A stretch of DNA of 64,000 bases from Chryseobacterium sp. (GTDB lineage Bacteria > Bacteroidota > Bacteroidia > Flavobacteriales > Weeksellaceae), in the NCBI RefSeq assembly GCF_019236175.1, contig NZ_JAFAJM010000001.1, positions 175,884 through 239,883 of the forward strand, in the 5' to 3' direction. A program made the position numbers and the translations under genes. Under the pieces are notes generated by a model. It ran no database searches and had not been told where the DNA came from. It worked only from the letters and a program-made list of their open reading frames with translations. Shown here piece after piece: positions 23,455-34,365 of the stretch (position 1 is the stretch's first letter; every line of letters begins with the position of its first letter).

Positions 23455-25707
23455 TTATTTCGTTCTGCTTTTAATGGCATCTGAAGCGCCCTCAATGTCT
23501 CTTACTTTTTTCACTTTCTGATTTCCAAAGTTGTAAGTAAGACTTAGAGTGATACTTCTCGGATATGAGTTTTGGTGTATATAATTATAGTTTCCATTAG
23601 TCTGATAATCCTCAATTTCCACAATGTTTGTTTTTAATACATCATTTAAATTCAGGGCAAAAGTCCAGTCGTTCCAATTTTTCTTTATGCTGAGGTCTAA
23701 ACTTGATAAACTTTTGATCAGTCCCAATTCCACCTGTTGTTTGTCTATATAGAAAAAATTGACGCCAAGGAACCAGGATTTATTTTTATCAAGCCGGATC
23801 GTATTGTTTGTCTGGATCACAAGACTCGTAGACTTTCTGTTATTGGTATATGCTACAAATTCTCCCTTATCATTTTTAAACCGGTCTCCTGTAGTAGGGT
23901 CCACTCCCAAACTTCCGTTATTGATATTATGCTGAACACCAATATTGAAGTTGGTCGTCCAATATTGCTTAAACAATGATTTCTGAACCCCTATCATGGC
24001 AGACATTTCCTGTTTATTCCCGAAATTAGTACTGATGTATCTTAGCTGATTGATATCTTTTGTTTCACCGTCAGGAGATACGGGATAACCTTGTAAAGGA
24101 ACCTGGGTAATAATATCCTTGAAAAAAGTATGATTCAGGATCAGGAAATATGAATTTTTATACATATAGGTTAATTCCTGATTATACATAGACGATGCCT
24201 TTACAAAAGGGTTGTTTTGGGTATAATTATTATTTGTCAGAATACTTCTTACCGGATTGATCTGCCAGAAAGTGGGTCTCATCATTCGACTTGAAAAAGA
24301 ATAAGAGATATTATTTTTATCATTTATGGCATAGTTGAAACTTGCATACGGAAGAAAATTATTATAATCCCTTTTTATTCTTTGAAGTTCAATGGTAGGC
24401 GCATTATCAGATGTCCCTAAACTATGGGTGATTTCATATCTTGCGCCTATTTTTCCGGAAAATTTCTCCGAAAATTTCTTTTCTGCAGTGGCATAAAAAC
24501 CATATATATTTTCATCGTATATAAAATGATTAGGAGCAGATAACGAAACAGGAGGAGTGTCAAAAATATAAATATCGTTCTGAGTATTGTTGTCCGTTTT
24601 GGTTGTATTATAATTTCCTCCCACTGAAACAGTCAGATCATTTTTAAATTTCTGAATATAGTCTACCATTCCGGAGAAATTGTTGATAAGCTGAGGCAGA
24701 TCCTGCAGGATCTGAGAAGACCTTTTGCCTATCTCTCTGTTAACGTTTGAAGCAAAATTCTGGTTATCAATAAACTGAAATTTTTTATAATTCAGATAGG
24801 CCGCGTTTATATTTAATTTACTGCCTAAAGAATCTGTTTTTAATTCATAGTTTAAATTGAATGAATTGTTATATGATCTGGTGTCTTTTTTATTTTTAGA
24901 CCAGCTGTACGTTACGATATTTTCATCAGTAACGGTATTAAATAAATCTGCCGTAGAATTGTAGCCTTTATTGGCCCAGGTATTCCAGGAGAGTGCCAGA
25001 TTACTTTTATCTGTCAGTTGATAATCAATATTCAGATATCCACCGATATTTTTGTTAGGATTATCAATTTCCCCTGTAGATACATTAAAAGCTCTGCTAT
25101 TACCGTTTTTTAAAGTATAGGCCTGGGCAAATATGCTTTCGCCTCCGCTGAGGTTAGCACTGATCCCTAGTTTATTCTTTCTGTAATTGGCAGAAAAACT
25201 GGCCTGGCTTGCATTATATTTACTTTGAGTATTAGAGAATCTCATATTGCCGCTTAGACCGTCACTCATCTTTTTCTTTAATATAATATTGATGATTCCA
25301 TCCGAAGATTCCACCTGATATTCACTTCCGGGAACGGTAATCACTTCAATTTTCTGAATATTTTCAGCAGGCGTGTTTTTCAGGAACTGAGCCAGAGAAT
25401 CAGCATCCATATTGGTTTTTCTTCCGTTGATATAAATAACGGCATTATTTTTACCTGCAATCTTTAATGTTTTGTCATCAGTAGAAGATAACAACGGGGT
25501 TTGCTTTAAAAGATCAAAAGTAGTATTTCCTTTGGTAACAGGTGAAGCTGCTACATCGTATACAAAACGATCACTTTGTTTTTTAAAAACCTGTTTCGTA
25601 ATAGTAATTCCTTCAATATTTTTTGCTTTGGCAGTATCAGATTTCTTTTCCTGAGCAAAGGTGAAGATTCCTAATACTATTGTGATGGGCAAGAGAGTAC
25701 GTTTCAT
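23455..25707 (-). CDS. Outer-membrane beta-barrel protein, tandem paralogue 2
   Basis: The 750-residue protein has a signal peptide (PITIVLGIFTFAQ), a short N-domain (EGITITKQVFKKQSDRFVYDVAASPVTKG), a plug-like part (NTTFDLLKQTPLLSSTDDKTLKIAGKNNAVIYINGRKTN, then IQKIEVITVPGSEYQVESSDGIINIILKKKM), and a large beta barrel ending SLTYNFGNQKVKKVRDIEGASDAIKSRTK. It closely resembles the gene just upstream in plug, barrel and C-terminal tail, so the two arose by tandem duplication. The tail after the last strand (NFGNQK) is unusual and shared. The ligand is unknown. Confidence 0.88.
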   Translation of the reverse strand: MKRTLLPITIVLGIFTFAQEKKSDTAKAKNIEGITITKQVFKKQSDRFVYDVAASPVTKGNTTFDLLKQTPLLSSTDDKTLKIAGKNNAVIYINGRKTNMDADSLAQFLKNTPAENIQKIEVITVPGSEYQVESSDGIINIILKKKMSDGLSGNMRFSNTQSKYNASQASFSANYRKNKLGISANLSGGESIFAQAYTLKNGNSRAFNVSTGEIDNPNKNIGGYLNIDYQLTDKSNLALSWNTWANKGYNSTADLFNTVTDENIVTYSWSKNKKDTRSYNNSFNLNYELKTDSLGSKLNINAAYLNYKKFQFIDNQNFASNVNREIGKRSSQILQDLPQLINNFSGMVDYIQKFKNDLTVSVGGNYNTTKTDNNTQNDIYIFDTPPVSLSAPNHFIYDENIYGFYATAEKKFSEKFSGKIGARYEITHSLGTSDNAPTIELQRIKRDYNNFLPYASFNYAINDKNNISYSFSSRMMRPTFWQINPVRSILTNNNYTQNNPFVKASSMYNQELTYMYKNSYFLILNHTFFKDIITQVPLQGYPVSPDGETKDINQLRYISTNFGNKQEMSAMIGVQKSLFKQYWTTNFNIGVQHNINNGSLGVDPTTGDRFKNDKGEFVAYTNNRKSTSLVIQTNNTIRLDKNKSWFLGVNFFYIDKQQVELGLIKSLSSLDLSIKKNWNDWTFALNLNDVLKTNIVEIEDYQTNGNYNYIHQNSYPRSITLSLTYNFGNQKVKKVRDIEGASDAIKSRTK

Positions 25708-25753
25708 GATGTTTTTGTTTTAGAGGAGAGTGGTGGTGATAGTTGTTGAACGT

Positions 25754-28015
25754 TTAAGTTCTTGATTTTACAGCGTCATTAGCAGATTTCATTTCCCTTG
25801 CTTTTTTCAGTTTCTGATTTCCGAAGTTGTAGGTAACCCCGATATTCAGTAATCTTGGATAATAGAAGTTGGTAATATTATTATAACTTCCGTTAGGTTG
25901 TGTTCCCTGAACCCTGTAATAACTTTGGTTAAATAAATCGTTTACTTCCGCTATAAGAGTCCAGTCACCTATGATTTTTTTAAGACTGATGTCAAAACTT
26001 TGTCTTACCCCTACGGTTCCGGATTCCATAGCTACTTTGCTGGCAAAAAAATAATTGACACTTAGAAACCAGTCCTTTTTGGAAGAAAGGCGAACCATAT
26101 TATTAATAGTCGCTGACATATTATAATTTTTAACATCAATAATGTAAGGCTCTACAACTTCAGTTTCACCCGGAGCAGGCATTGAGGTAGGGTCTTCTAA
26201 TACTGCCCCCTTATAGGTAGTATATCCTAAGTTGACAGAATAGTTGGTTGTCCAAATATCTTTAAACCAGGATTTGTTCATTCCAAGAGTCAGATTAAGT
26301 TGTCTGTTGTTTCCATAATTGGTTCTTATATATCTCAGGAACCTTGTTGTTTCCATGATCTGATTGCCGCTGTTATCATATATGATATTGCCATTAGCAT
26401 CTTTTTTCGGAGCTGTTACTGTTCCCTGCAACGGAATAAGATCGGAAGCCGCTGCATCTTCTACCATCGTAAAACTTAGATTAGCATAGAATGCATTTTT
26501 GTACATATAATTAAGTTCCTGATTATAGTATTTAGCGGCCAAAATAAATGGATTGTTCTGCGTGTAGTTGGTAGGAGTAAAGTAAGTTCTTGAAGGATTT
26601 AATTCCCAAAATCTAGGTCTTCTGATTCTGCTGGAGAAAGTATAGCTAAGATTATGATTTGAACTGATAGCATAATTTAAATTCAAAGAAGGCAACAGAT
26701 TGTTGTAATTTCTTTCAAAACCTGTCTTGTCAACAATATCTCCGGTACTTCTTGTCATTTCATAGCGAGCGCCTATTTTTCCGGTGAGTTTTTCCGTCAG
26801 CTTTCTTTCATAATTAAGATAAATTCCTAAGATATTTTCTTTATAAATAAAGTGATTGGTTTGATTAGGATCAATCATGAAATCTCCGTTAATAAGCTTA
26901 TCCTGTCGGGTGTCATTATCGGTATTGGTATAATTGTAACTGACTCCCATTAACCATGTCGCCCCCTTAGACGTTTTCTTAATATAATCTATATTGGCCG
27001 CGTAATTATTGATAATCTGTGGTACAGACTGATGCAGTGCAGAATATGTATTATTAGGATCATTATTCAAAGGGAAGCTTTCATTAAAGCTTGCCTTATC
27101 TCGATTAAACCATAGATAAGAAACGTTCGAAGTAAGCTTACTCCCTATAGAATCTGTTTTTATTTCATAGTTTAAATTGAAAGAATGATTCCTTGTCTGG
27201 GCATCTTCATTATTTACCGTCCTGTTTGCTAAGACTCCATTTTGCCAATTGGTAATATCCAGAATCGAGTTGAAACTCTTATTATATCTCATATTATAAG
27301 ACAATCCTAAACTCTGTTTCTTGCTTACTTCATAGTCAATATTAAAACCTCCGCTGAAGTTCGTATTAGGGTCATCATTATATCCATAAGACTCATTTCT
27401 AAACGTTGAATCACCGTTGGATAATGTATATTTTTGTCTGTCTGTCCAGGTTCCCATTCTGAAATTAGAATTTCCCGACCACTTATTTTGTCTGAAATTG
27501 AAAGAAAAACCTCCCGATGGATTATTATAATAAGCCTGTTCATTCTGCATTTTCATCGTTCCGTTATAACCGTTATTTCTGTTTTTTTTCATAACGATGT
27601 TGATGACTCCTTCTGTTGATTCTACCTGAAATTCACTTCCCGGAACAGTGATCACTTCAATTTTCTGGATATCTTCAGAAGGAGTAGACTTCAGCATTTC
27701 AATCAATGCTTCGGAATCCATATTTGTTTTTTTATTATTGATATAGATGACTACATCCGATTTACCTAAGATTTTCAATGTTTTTCCATCTATACTGGAA
27801 ATCATTGGAGTTTGCTTTAAAAGATTGAACGTAGTGGTTCCCTTAGCAATAGGAGAGGATGCAACATCATAAATCAAACGATCACCTTGTTTTTTGAAAA
27901 CTTGCTTCTTGATATTAACCGCATCAATAGCATTTACTTTCAGACTGTCTTTTTTCTGTTGAGCACTGATCAATCCGCTGAAAAATAGAGCTGCAATTAG
28001 AATTTGAGTTTTCAT
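25754..28015 (-). CDS. Outer-membrane beta-barrel protein, tandem paralogue 1
   Basis: The 753-residue protein is built like its neighbour: signal peptide (LIAALFFSGLISAQ), NIKKQVFKKQGDRLIYDVASSPIAKG, plug with LLKQTPMISSIDGKTLKILGKSDVVIYINNKKTN and VITVPGSEFQVESTEGVINIVMKKN, and barrel strands ending GVTYNFGNQKLKKAREMKSANDAVKSRT. It is first in transcription order, 46 bp before its paralogue. A 240-bp region with several inverted repeats lies upstream, pointing to specific regulation. Such pairs may take up different forms of one ligand. Confidence 0.88.
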   Translation of the reverse strand: MKTQILIAALFFSGLISAQQKKDSLKVNAIDAVNIKKQVFKKQGDRLIYDVASSPIAKGTTTFNLLKQTPMISSIDGKTLKILGKSDVVIYINNKKTNMDSEALIEMLKSTPSEDIQKIEVITVPGSEFQVESTEGVINIVMKKNRNNGYNGTMKMQNEQAYYNNPSGGFSFNFRQNKWSGNSNFRMGTWTDRQKYTLSNGDSTFRNESYGYNDDPNTNFSGGFNIDYEVSKKQSLGLSYNMRYNKSFNSILDITNWQNGVLANRTVNNEDAQTRNHSFNLNYEIKTDSIGSKLTSNVSYLWFNRDKASFNESFPLNNDPNNTYSALHQSVPQIINNYAANIDYIKKTSKGATWLMGVSYNYTNTDNDTRQDKLINGDFMIDPNQTNHFIYKENILGIYLNYERKLTEKLTGKIGARYEMTRSTGDIVDKTGFERNYNNLLPSLNLNYAISSNHNLSYTFSSRIRRPRFWELNPSRTYFTPTNYTQNNPFILAAKYYNQELNYMYKNAFYANLSFTMVEDAAASDLIPLQGTVTAPKKDANGNIIYDNSGNQIMETTRFLRYIRTNYGNNRQLNLTLGMNKSWFKDIWTTNYSVNLGYTTYKGAVLEDPTSMPAPGETEVVEPYIIDVKNYNMSATINNMVRLSSKKDWFLSVNYFFASKVAMESGTVGVRQSFDISLKKIIGDWTLIAEVNDLFNQSYYRVQGTQPNGSYNNITNFYYPRLLNIGVTYNFGNQKLKKAREMKSANDAVKSRT

Positions 28016-28067
28016 AATTATTATTTTTTAATTGTTAATAGCTTGTATGGTTAGTTATTTAACATTA

Positions 28068-28110
28068 CAAAGATATATAATAAATTTAGTATCATGCAAT
28101 ACAAAGTACT
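28068..28110 (-). promoter_or_regulatory. Promoter and operator-like palindrome of the barrel gene pair
   Basis: On the minus strand TATCTTTG (plus 28068-28075) matches the -7 box, about 50 bp before the ATG. Where the -33 box should be lies a 23-base imperfect palindrome (28088-28110; AGTAC, then TTTGTATTGCATG, then ATACT on the minus strand). A repressor bound there would block the promoter. I recall similar AGTAC...TTGCAT sites with PadR-type regulators in flavobacteria, but no such gene is in the window. Confidence 0.5.
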
Positions 28111-28126
28111 TAAAATTAATTTAACA

Positions 28127-28230
28127 AACATGTAACATGTTGATTTGTAGCCATTAAAAATTAAATTAAAATTTGAGTATCTTTATCTTTCTACAATAAT
28201 AAGACAACTGTAACATTGATTTTGTTACAG
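28127..28230. repeat. Two further palindromes with TGTAAC motifs
   Basis: AACATGTAACATGTT (28127-28141) is a perfect 15-base palindrome. CTGTAACA (28208-28215) pairs with TGTTACAG (28223-28230). Both carry the word TGTAAC, a possible shared binding motif upstream of the barrel gene pair. The second could also be a weak hairpin after the DUF3817 gene. Confidence 0.5.
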
Positions 28231-28259
28231 CCAAAGTTGATTTTTTTAAAAAAATAAAA

Positions 28260-28601
28260 TTATTCCCGGTCGAAACGGGCTAGTTTTTTATCCACCCAGA
28301 TGGTAGCAAAAGGGAAAAATGCTGCCAATAAGGCAAATACAAAATCTTCATCATCCCACTTAAAAATTTTTCTCACCGGAATACAAAACAGAAGATAGAG
28401 GGTGAAGAATAGCCCATGAATATTTCCGATGATGATAATAAAAATAGTAGGAAGAAGACCTTCATCATCATATCTTTTCCAGATCATGGCCACTCCGTAA
28501 AGTAAGAAACAGGTAATTGCTTCTGCCACACAAATCTGCTTAAACCATTTGATAACTTTTTCCTGAGGGTATTTTGTGAAAAATTTTTCGATGAAGTTCA
28601 T
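28260..28601 (-). CDS. DUF3817 family membrane protein
   Basis: The 113-residue protein has three hydrophobic helices (about 25-43, 50-72 and 85-103) and the family pattern IGNIHGLFFTLYLLF followed by a C-terminal AAFFPFATIWVDKKL. DUF3817 proteins are small inner-membrane proteins of unknown function, widespread in Bacteroidota. It is transcribed in the same direction as nadD, 84 bp downstream of it. Confidence 0.85.
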   Translation of the reverse strand: MNFIEKFFTKYPQEKVIKWFKQICVAEAITCFLLYGVAMIWKRYDDEGLLPTIFIIIIGNIHGLFFTLYLLFCIPVRKIFKWDDEDFVFALLAAFFPFATIWVDKKLARFDRE

Positions 28602-28685
28602 TGATTGAGTTGTAAGTTGAAGGGTACAAGATCAAAGTCCTTTTATGACTTTTCGCTTCTAACCTCTAATTTCTAGTTTACAAAA

Positions 28686-29270
28686 TTACTTATAAAAACT
28701 GCTTCCGTCCAAATATTCAAAAACTTCGGGGGGAAGCATAGGTCTTACATTTTTACCTGCCTTGAGCATATTACGGATTTCAGTAGCAGAAAGCTCTATG
28801 ACCGGAGCTTTTATTAAGGAAATATTTTCGTGCTGCAGATATTCAGAATCCTTTTTCTCCCCTTCAAAAACTCTTGGATAAACAATTATATGATGATTTT
28901 TAATTAAAATATCAGCATTTTTCCACTTATGAATACTTTTCAGATTATCTTCTCCCATAATCAGACTAAAAGAATAATCCGGATATTTTTCATGAAGATA
29001 AGTAAGCGTATCAATAGTATAACTCGGCTGGGGAAGAGAAAATTCAACATTGGAAGCCCTCATATTCGGATAATTTTTGACTGCAAGCTGTACCATATCC
29101 AATCTGTTATGATCTTTCAATAAAGATTTTTTGTCTTTAAAAGGATTTTGTGGACTCACGACAAACCAAAGCTCATCCATATCGGAGTTTTCCAGAATGT
29201 AATTGGCTAAAATAAGATGTCCAATGTGTATAGGATTAAAAGACCCGAAAAATAAACCGATTTTTTTCAT
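28686..29270 (-). CDS. nadD: Nicotinate-nucleotide adenylyltransferase
   Basis: The 194-residue protein has the nucleotidyltransferase signature GSFNPIHIGHLILA near the N-terminus, VVSPQNPFKDK, IMGEDNLKSIHKWKN and the C-terminal ELSATEIRNMLKAGK. NadD joins ATP and nicotinate mononucleotide to make deamido-NAD in NAD synthesis. Its length is normal. It lies downstream of recJ on the same strand with a gap of about 100 bp. Confidence 0.95.
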   Translation of the reverse strand: MKKIGLFFGSFNPIHIGHLILANYILENSDMDELWFVVSPQNPFKDKKSLLKDHNRLDMVQLAVKNYPNMRASNVEFSLPQPSYTIDTLTYLHEKYPDYSFSLIMGEDNLKSIHKWKNADILIKNHHIIVYPRVFEGEKKDSEYLQHENISLIKAPVIELSATEIRNMLKAGKNVRPMLPPEVFEYLDGSSFYK

Positions 29271-29373
29271 TTTTGTTAGGTAATAAATAACAGACAGCGG
29301 ATGATGGTGCTTAGAATAATAACGACAGAGATCAGGCGATTCTATGATCTGTCACCGGAATCCCTCAACTTAT

Positions 29374-31086
29374 CTAATCTCTGAATTTCACATCCTTGAT
29401 ATTAAGATAATGAGTCACATTGCCTTTCCAATGGTTTTCTTCCAGTGTAAATGCCAGATCGAAATTTTTATTTTTAAAATCTTCAACAAAGGGCCCTAGT
29501 TTAAAGCCAACACATTCAATATTTCGTCCCGTAGCTTCCTGTCTGATATAAAATTTAAGATGGTTGTTGTCTTTTCCCATTGTTTTCACATAACCCGAAA
29601 GTTTCTGATCCGTAAGGGTGAAAATAGGTTTCATATTGTGAGGGCCAAAAGGAGCGAGCTTTCTGTGGAAATTAATAAACTCCCTGTTGATTTCGTCAAC
29701 ATTGATTTCAGTATCAATCGTAATAGAAGGTTCTTTCTGATGTTCCTGTATTTTTTCAGAGACAATTCTTTCAAATTTTTCTTTGAAAGCATCAAACTTT
29801 TCCTTTTCCATGGAAAGACCTGCAGCAGCATGGTGACCACCGAATTTTAGAAAATATTCAGAACACAGATCAAGTGCTTCATGTACATCAAAATCTGCAA
29901 CGGATCTCGCTGAAGCTACCATTTCCCCATTGTTTCCGTCGGTGAATACAAGGGTCGGTTTATAATAGGTTTCAATAAGTCTGGATGCGACAATACCTAT
30001 CACTCCTTTGTTCCATTCAGGGTGGTAAACAATGGTGGTGTATTTTGTTTCCTGTTGAGATTCTATAATTTGATTCAGTGCAGAAAGGGTAGAGTTCATA
30101 TCCAGTTCACGCCTTTCATCGTTGAGGTTCATGATATCGCTGACAATCTGATTCGCATGTTTCAGATTATCGGAAACCATAAGTTCAACGGCTGCTTTAC
30201 CATGTGAAATTCTTCCTGCAGCATTGATTTTAGGGGCAATTTCAAAAACAATATTTGAAATTTCGAAATGAGAAAGCTTGTCTTCCGGAATCAATAATCT
30301 TAACCCGAGATTTCTGGTTTTTCTGAGAACTTTTAATCCCATTTTAGCCAAAACCCTGTTTTCACCGGTCATGGAAACAATATCCGCAGCAATAGAGATG
30401 GCCAGAAGATCGGTAAGCTCAAATAATTCCGTTTCCGGAATTTTATAAATAGTATTAAGACCCTGGCAAAGTTTAAAACCAACCCCGCATCCGGAGAGTT
30501 CCTTAAAAGGATATCTGCAGTCATTTCTCTTTGGATCCAGAACTGCTGCTGCATTAGGAATCTCATCTCCCGGAAGGTGATGGTCACAGATGATAAAATC
30601 AATACCCAGATTTTGAGCATACTTTATCATATCGATTGCTTTAATTCCGCAGTCGAGAGCAATAATCAGTGAAAATCCGTTTTCTTTGGCAAAATCAATA
30701 CCTTCAGTGGAAATCCCATATCCTTCGGAATTTCTGTCCGGAATATAATAATCCAGATATTTTTTCTCAACAATTTTACTGAGATAAAGGTACATCAGGG
30801 CAACTGCCGTAGTGCCGTCTACATCATAGTCTCCATATATCAATATTTTTTCTCCATTTTCAATGGCAGTAGCAATACGCTCAACAGCTTTTTGCATATC
30901 CGCCATTAGAAACGGATTGTGTATATCGTTGAAATTAGGTTTGAAGAATTCTCTGGCCTTTTGATAATTGTCAATTCCTCTGAGAACGAGGAGTTTAGAT
31001 TCAAAGGTGCCAAAACCAAGTGACGAACTTAGTCTGTCCACAACTTCCTCATCGGGTTCGGGCTTATAAATCCATTTTTGACTCAT
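29374..31086 (-). CDS. recJ: Single-stranded-DNA-specific exonuclease RecJ
   Basis: The 570-residue product is full length. It contains the DHH phosphoesterase motifs YGDYDVDGTTAVAL, ALDCGIKA, ICDHHLPGD and the later EIAPKINAAGRISHG, then the DHHA1 motif FGGHHAAAGLSM, and a C-terminal OB-like region. RecJ degrades single-stranded DNA 5' to 3' in recombination and mismatch repair. Confidence 0.96.
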   Translation of the reverse strand: MSQKWIYKPEPDEEVVDRLSSSLGFGTFESKLLVLRGIDNYQKAREFFKPNFNDIHNPFLMADMQKAVERIATAIENGEKILIYGDYDVDGTTAVALMYLYLSKIVEKKYLDYYIPDRNSEGYGISTEGIDFAKENGFSLIIALDCGIKAIDMIKYAQNLGIDFIICDHHLPGDEIPNAAAVLDPKRNDCRYPFKELSGCGVGFKLCQGLNTIYKIPETELFELTDLLAISIAADIVSMTGENRVLAKMGLKVLRKTRNLGLRLLIPEDKLSHFEISNIVFEIAPKINAAGRISHGKAAVELMVSDNLKHANQIVSDIMNLNDERRELDMNSTLSALNQIIESQQETKYTTIVYHPEWNKGVIGIVASRLIETYYKPTLVFTDGNNGEMVASARSVADFDVHEALDLCSEYFLKFGGHHAAAGLSMEKEKFDAFKEKFERIVSEKIQEHQKEPSITIDTEINVDEINREFINFHRKLAPFGPHNMKPIFTLTDQKLSGYVKTMGKDNNHLKFYIRQEATGRNIECVGFKLGPFVEDFKNKNFDLAFTLEENHWKGNVTHYLNIKDVKFRD

Positions 31087-31144
31087 TTCACAAAAATAAG
31101 GAAAAAAAATAGCATTATGTAAAGATGAGGAACGAAGTTTCGAC

Positions 31145-31174
31145 TTTGTAATCGTTAAAAATTAATTATCTTCG
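31145..31174 (+). promoter_or_regulatory. Promoter of the M48 protease gene
   Basis: TTTG (31145-31148), 18 bases, then TATCTTCG (31167-31174) matches the Bacteroidota promoter with one change in the -7 box. The ATG at 31190 follows 15 bases later. Confidence 0.6.
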
Positions 31175-31189
31175 TGCTCCAAATTTTAA

Positions 31190-32008
31190 ATGACTATGAA
31201 AAAAATTACTGTATGTCTGCTATTCTTAGGAGCTGCACATTCGATGAGCGCACAAAAAATTAATCTTGGAAAAGCTGCCGGAATAGTCTCCAATGGCGCA
31301 AAAGCTTTAACATTTACAAACGAAGATGCTATCAAATTATCCAAAGAATCCGTGGACTGGATGGATAAAAATAATCAGGTAGCCGGACCAAAAGACCCTT
31401 ACACGGTAAGACTGAATAAGTTATTTGGAAAACACAAATCCCAGGACGGTCTGAATCTGAATTATAAGGTATATAAAGTGAAAGATATCAATGCCTTTGC
31501 CTGTGCAGACGGAAGTGTACGTGTATTTTCTTCTTTAATGGATATTATGACAGATAATGAGCTATTAGCCGTAATTGGCCACGAGATCGGGCACGTTAAA
31601 AATCAGGATACCAAAGATGCGATGAAATCTGCTTATCTGAAAACAGCAGCCTTAGACGCTGCATCATCTGCTTCTTCCGCTGTGGCAACACTCAATGAAA
31701 GCCAGGTCGGAAAAATGGCCAATGCATTTTTAGATGCTTCACACAGTAAAAAACAGGAATCTGAGGCGGATACCTATTCTTATGATTTTATGAGGGCGAA
31801 TCAGTATGATGTGGTGGGAGCTTACACGGCATTTAAAAAATTAGCATTATTGTCCGGAGGAAACACGCAGTCAGGATTCGAAAAGATGTTTAACTCACAT
31901 CCGGATAGTGAAAAAAGAGCTCAGGCTATAAAGAAAAGAGCTGAAAAAGACGGGGTATGGAAAGACCCGGGAACGATAAGTCTTCCTGCCGCAAAATTGA
32001 CGAAATAA
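31190..32008 (+). CDS. Exported M48-family metalloprotease
   Basis: The 272-residue protein has a signal peptide (VCLLFLGAAHSMSAQ) and a catalytic zinc site HEIGH in LLAVIGHEIGHVKNQDTKDA. The third ligand Glu is probably in KQESEADTYSYDFM, and substrate-groove strands lie before it (INAFACADGSVRVFSSLMD). The C-terminus has the FNSHPDSEKRAQAI motif of the family. Without membrane helices it is a soluble periplasmic or outer-membrane-associated protease, like the LoiP/BepA group, probably in envelope quality control. A second ATG two codons later is an equal start. Confidence 0.9.
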   Translation: MTMKKITVCLLFLGAAHSMSAQKINLGKAAGIVSNGAKALTFTNEDAIKLSKESVDWMDKNNQVAGPKDPYTVRLNKLFGKHKSQDGLNLNYKVYKVKDINAFACADGSVRVFSSLMDIMTDNELLAVIGHEIGHVKNQDTKDAMKSAYLKTAALDAASSASSAVATLNESQVGKMANAFLDASHSKKQESEADTYSYDFMRANQYDVVGAYTAFKKLALLSGGNTQSGFEKMFNSHPDSEKRAQAIKKRAEKDGVWKDPGTISLPAAKLTK

Positions 32009-32031
32009 TTATTTTATTTATTGTTTTAAAC

Positions 32032-32067
32032 AAAATACCTCAAAGCAATTGCTTTGAGGTATTTTTA
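32032..32067. terminator. Bidirectional terminator between M48 and ABC-F genes
   Basis: AATACCTCAAAGC (32034-32046) pairs perfectly with GCTTTGAGGTATT (32051-32063) across AATT, with T residues to the right and A residues to the left. It serves the two convergent genes. Confidence 0.9.
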
Positions 32068-32085
32068 TGATCATGTAATTTTAGA

Positions 32086-33780
<1,695 letters not shown>

Positions 33781-33829
33781 TTAAATGTATCGTATTTTTT
33801 ATATATTTCATTAACGAAATTCGAAAACG

Positions 33830-34288
33830 ATGAAGATTGAAAAAACAGTTAATATATTAAATAGAAGAGCCCGTTTTGAATACGAAATTCTTGAAGAGTT
33901 TGAAGCAGGGATGGTTTTAACGGGTACAGAAATAAAATCTTTGCGTTCTTCCAAAGCATCCATCACAGAATCGTTCTGTCAGTTTATTGATGGGGAATTG
34001 TACATCATTAACATGATGATTGATGAGTACAAATTAGGAACTTTTTACAACCACAAAACAAAAAGGGAACGGAAATTGCTCTTGCACAAAAAAGAATTGC
34101 AAAAACTTGAGAAGAAGTTAAAAGATGCAGGGAATACAATTATCCCACTTAAATTATATATCACTGACAGGGGGAAAGCAAAGGTGCTGATTGCCTTAGG
34201 GAGAGGGAAAAAGCTGTTTGATAAAAGAGAGGCTATTAAAGATAGAGAAAATAAACGAAACCTGGATAGAATATTAAAGAAAAGTTAA
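33830..34288 (+). CDS. smpB: SsrA-binding protein SmpB
   Basis: The 152-residue protein has the SmpB pattern: NRRARFEYEILEEFEAGMVLTGTEIKSLR, then DGELYIINMMI, and a basic C-terminal tail (GRGKKLFDKREAIKDRENKRNLDRILKKS). SmpB binds tmRNA and delivers it to stalled ribosomes. The tmRNA gene itself was not found in this window. Confidence 0.97.
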   Translation: MKIEKTVNILNRRARFEYEILEEFEAGMVLTGTEIKSLRSSKASITESFCQFIDGELYIINMMIDEYKLGTFYNHKTKRERKLLLHKKELQKLEKKLKDAGNTIIPLKLYITDRGKAKVLIALGRGKKLFDKREAIKDRENKRNLDRILKKS

Positions 34289-34304
34289 AAATCATTTGAA
34301 AAAC

Positions 34305-34336
34305 TTTGTGTATAAAGAAAAATTATATTTATTTTG
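34305..34336 (+). promoter_or_regulatory. Probable promoter of the OmpA-like gene
   Basis: TTTG (34305-34308) is followed after 20 bases by TTATTTTG (34329-34336), close to TAnnTTTG. The ATG at 34366 follows after 29 bases. Confidence 0.45.
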
Positions 34337-34365
34337 CATTATCAATTATTTAATCATTTAATTCT

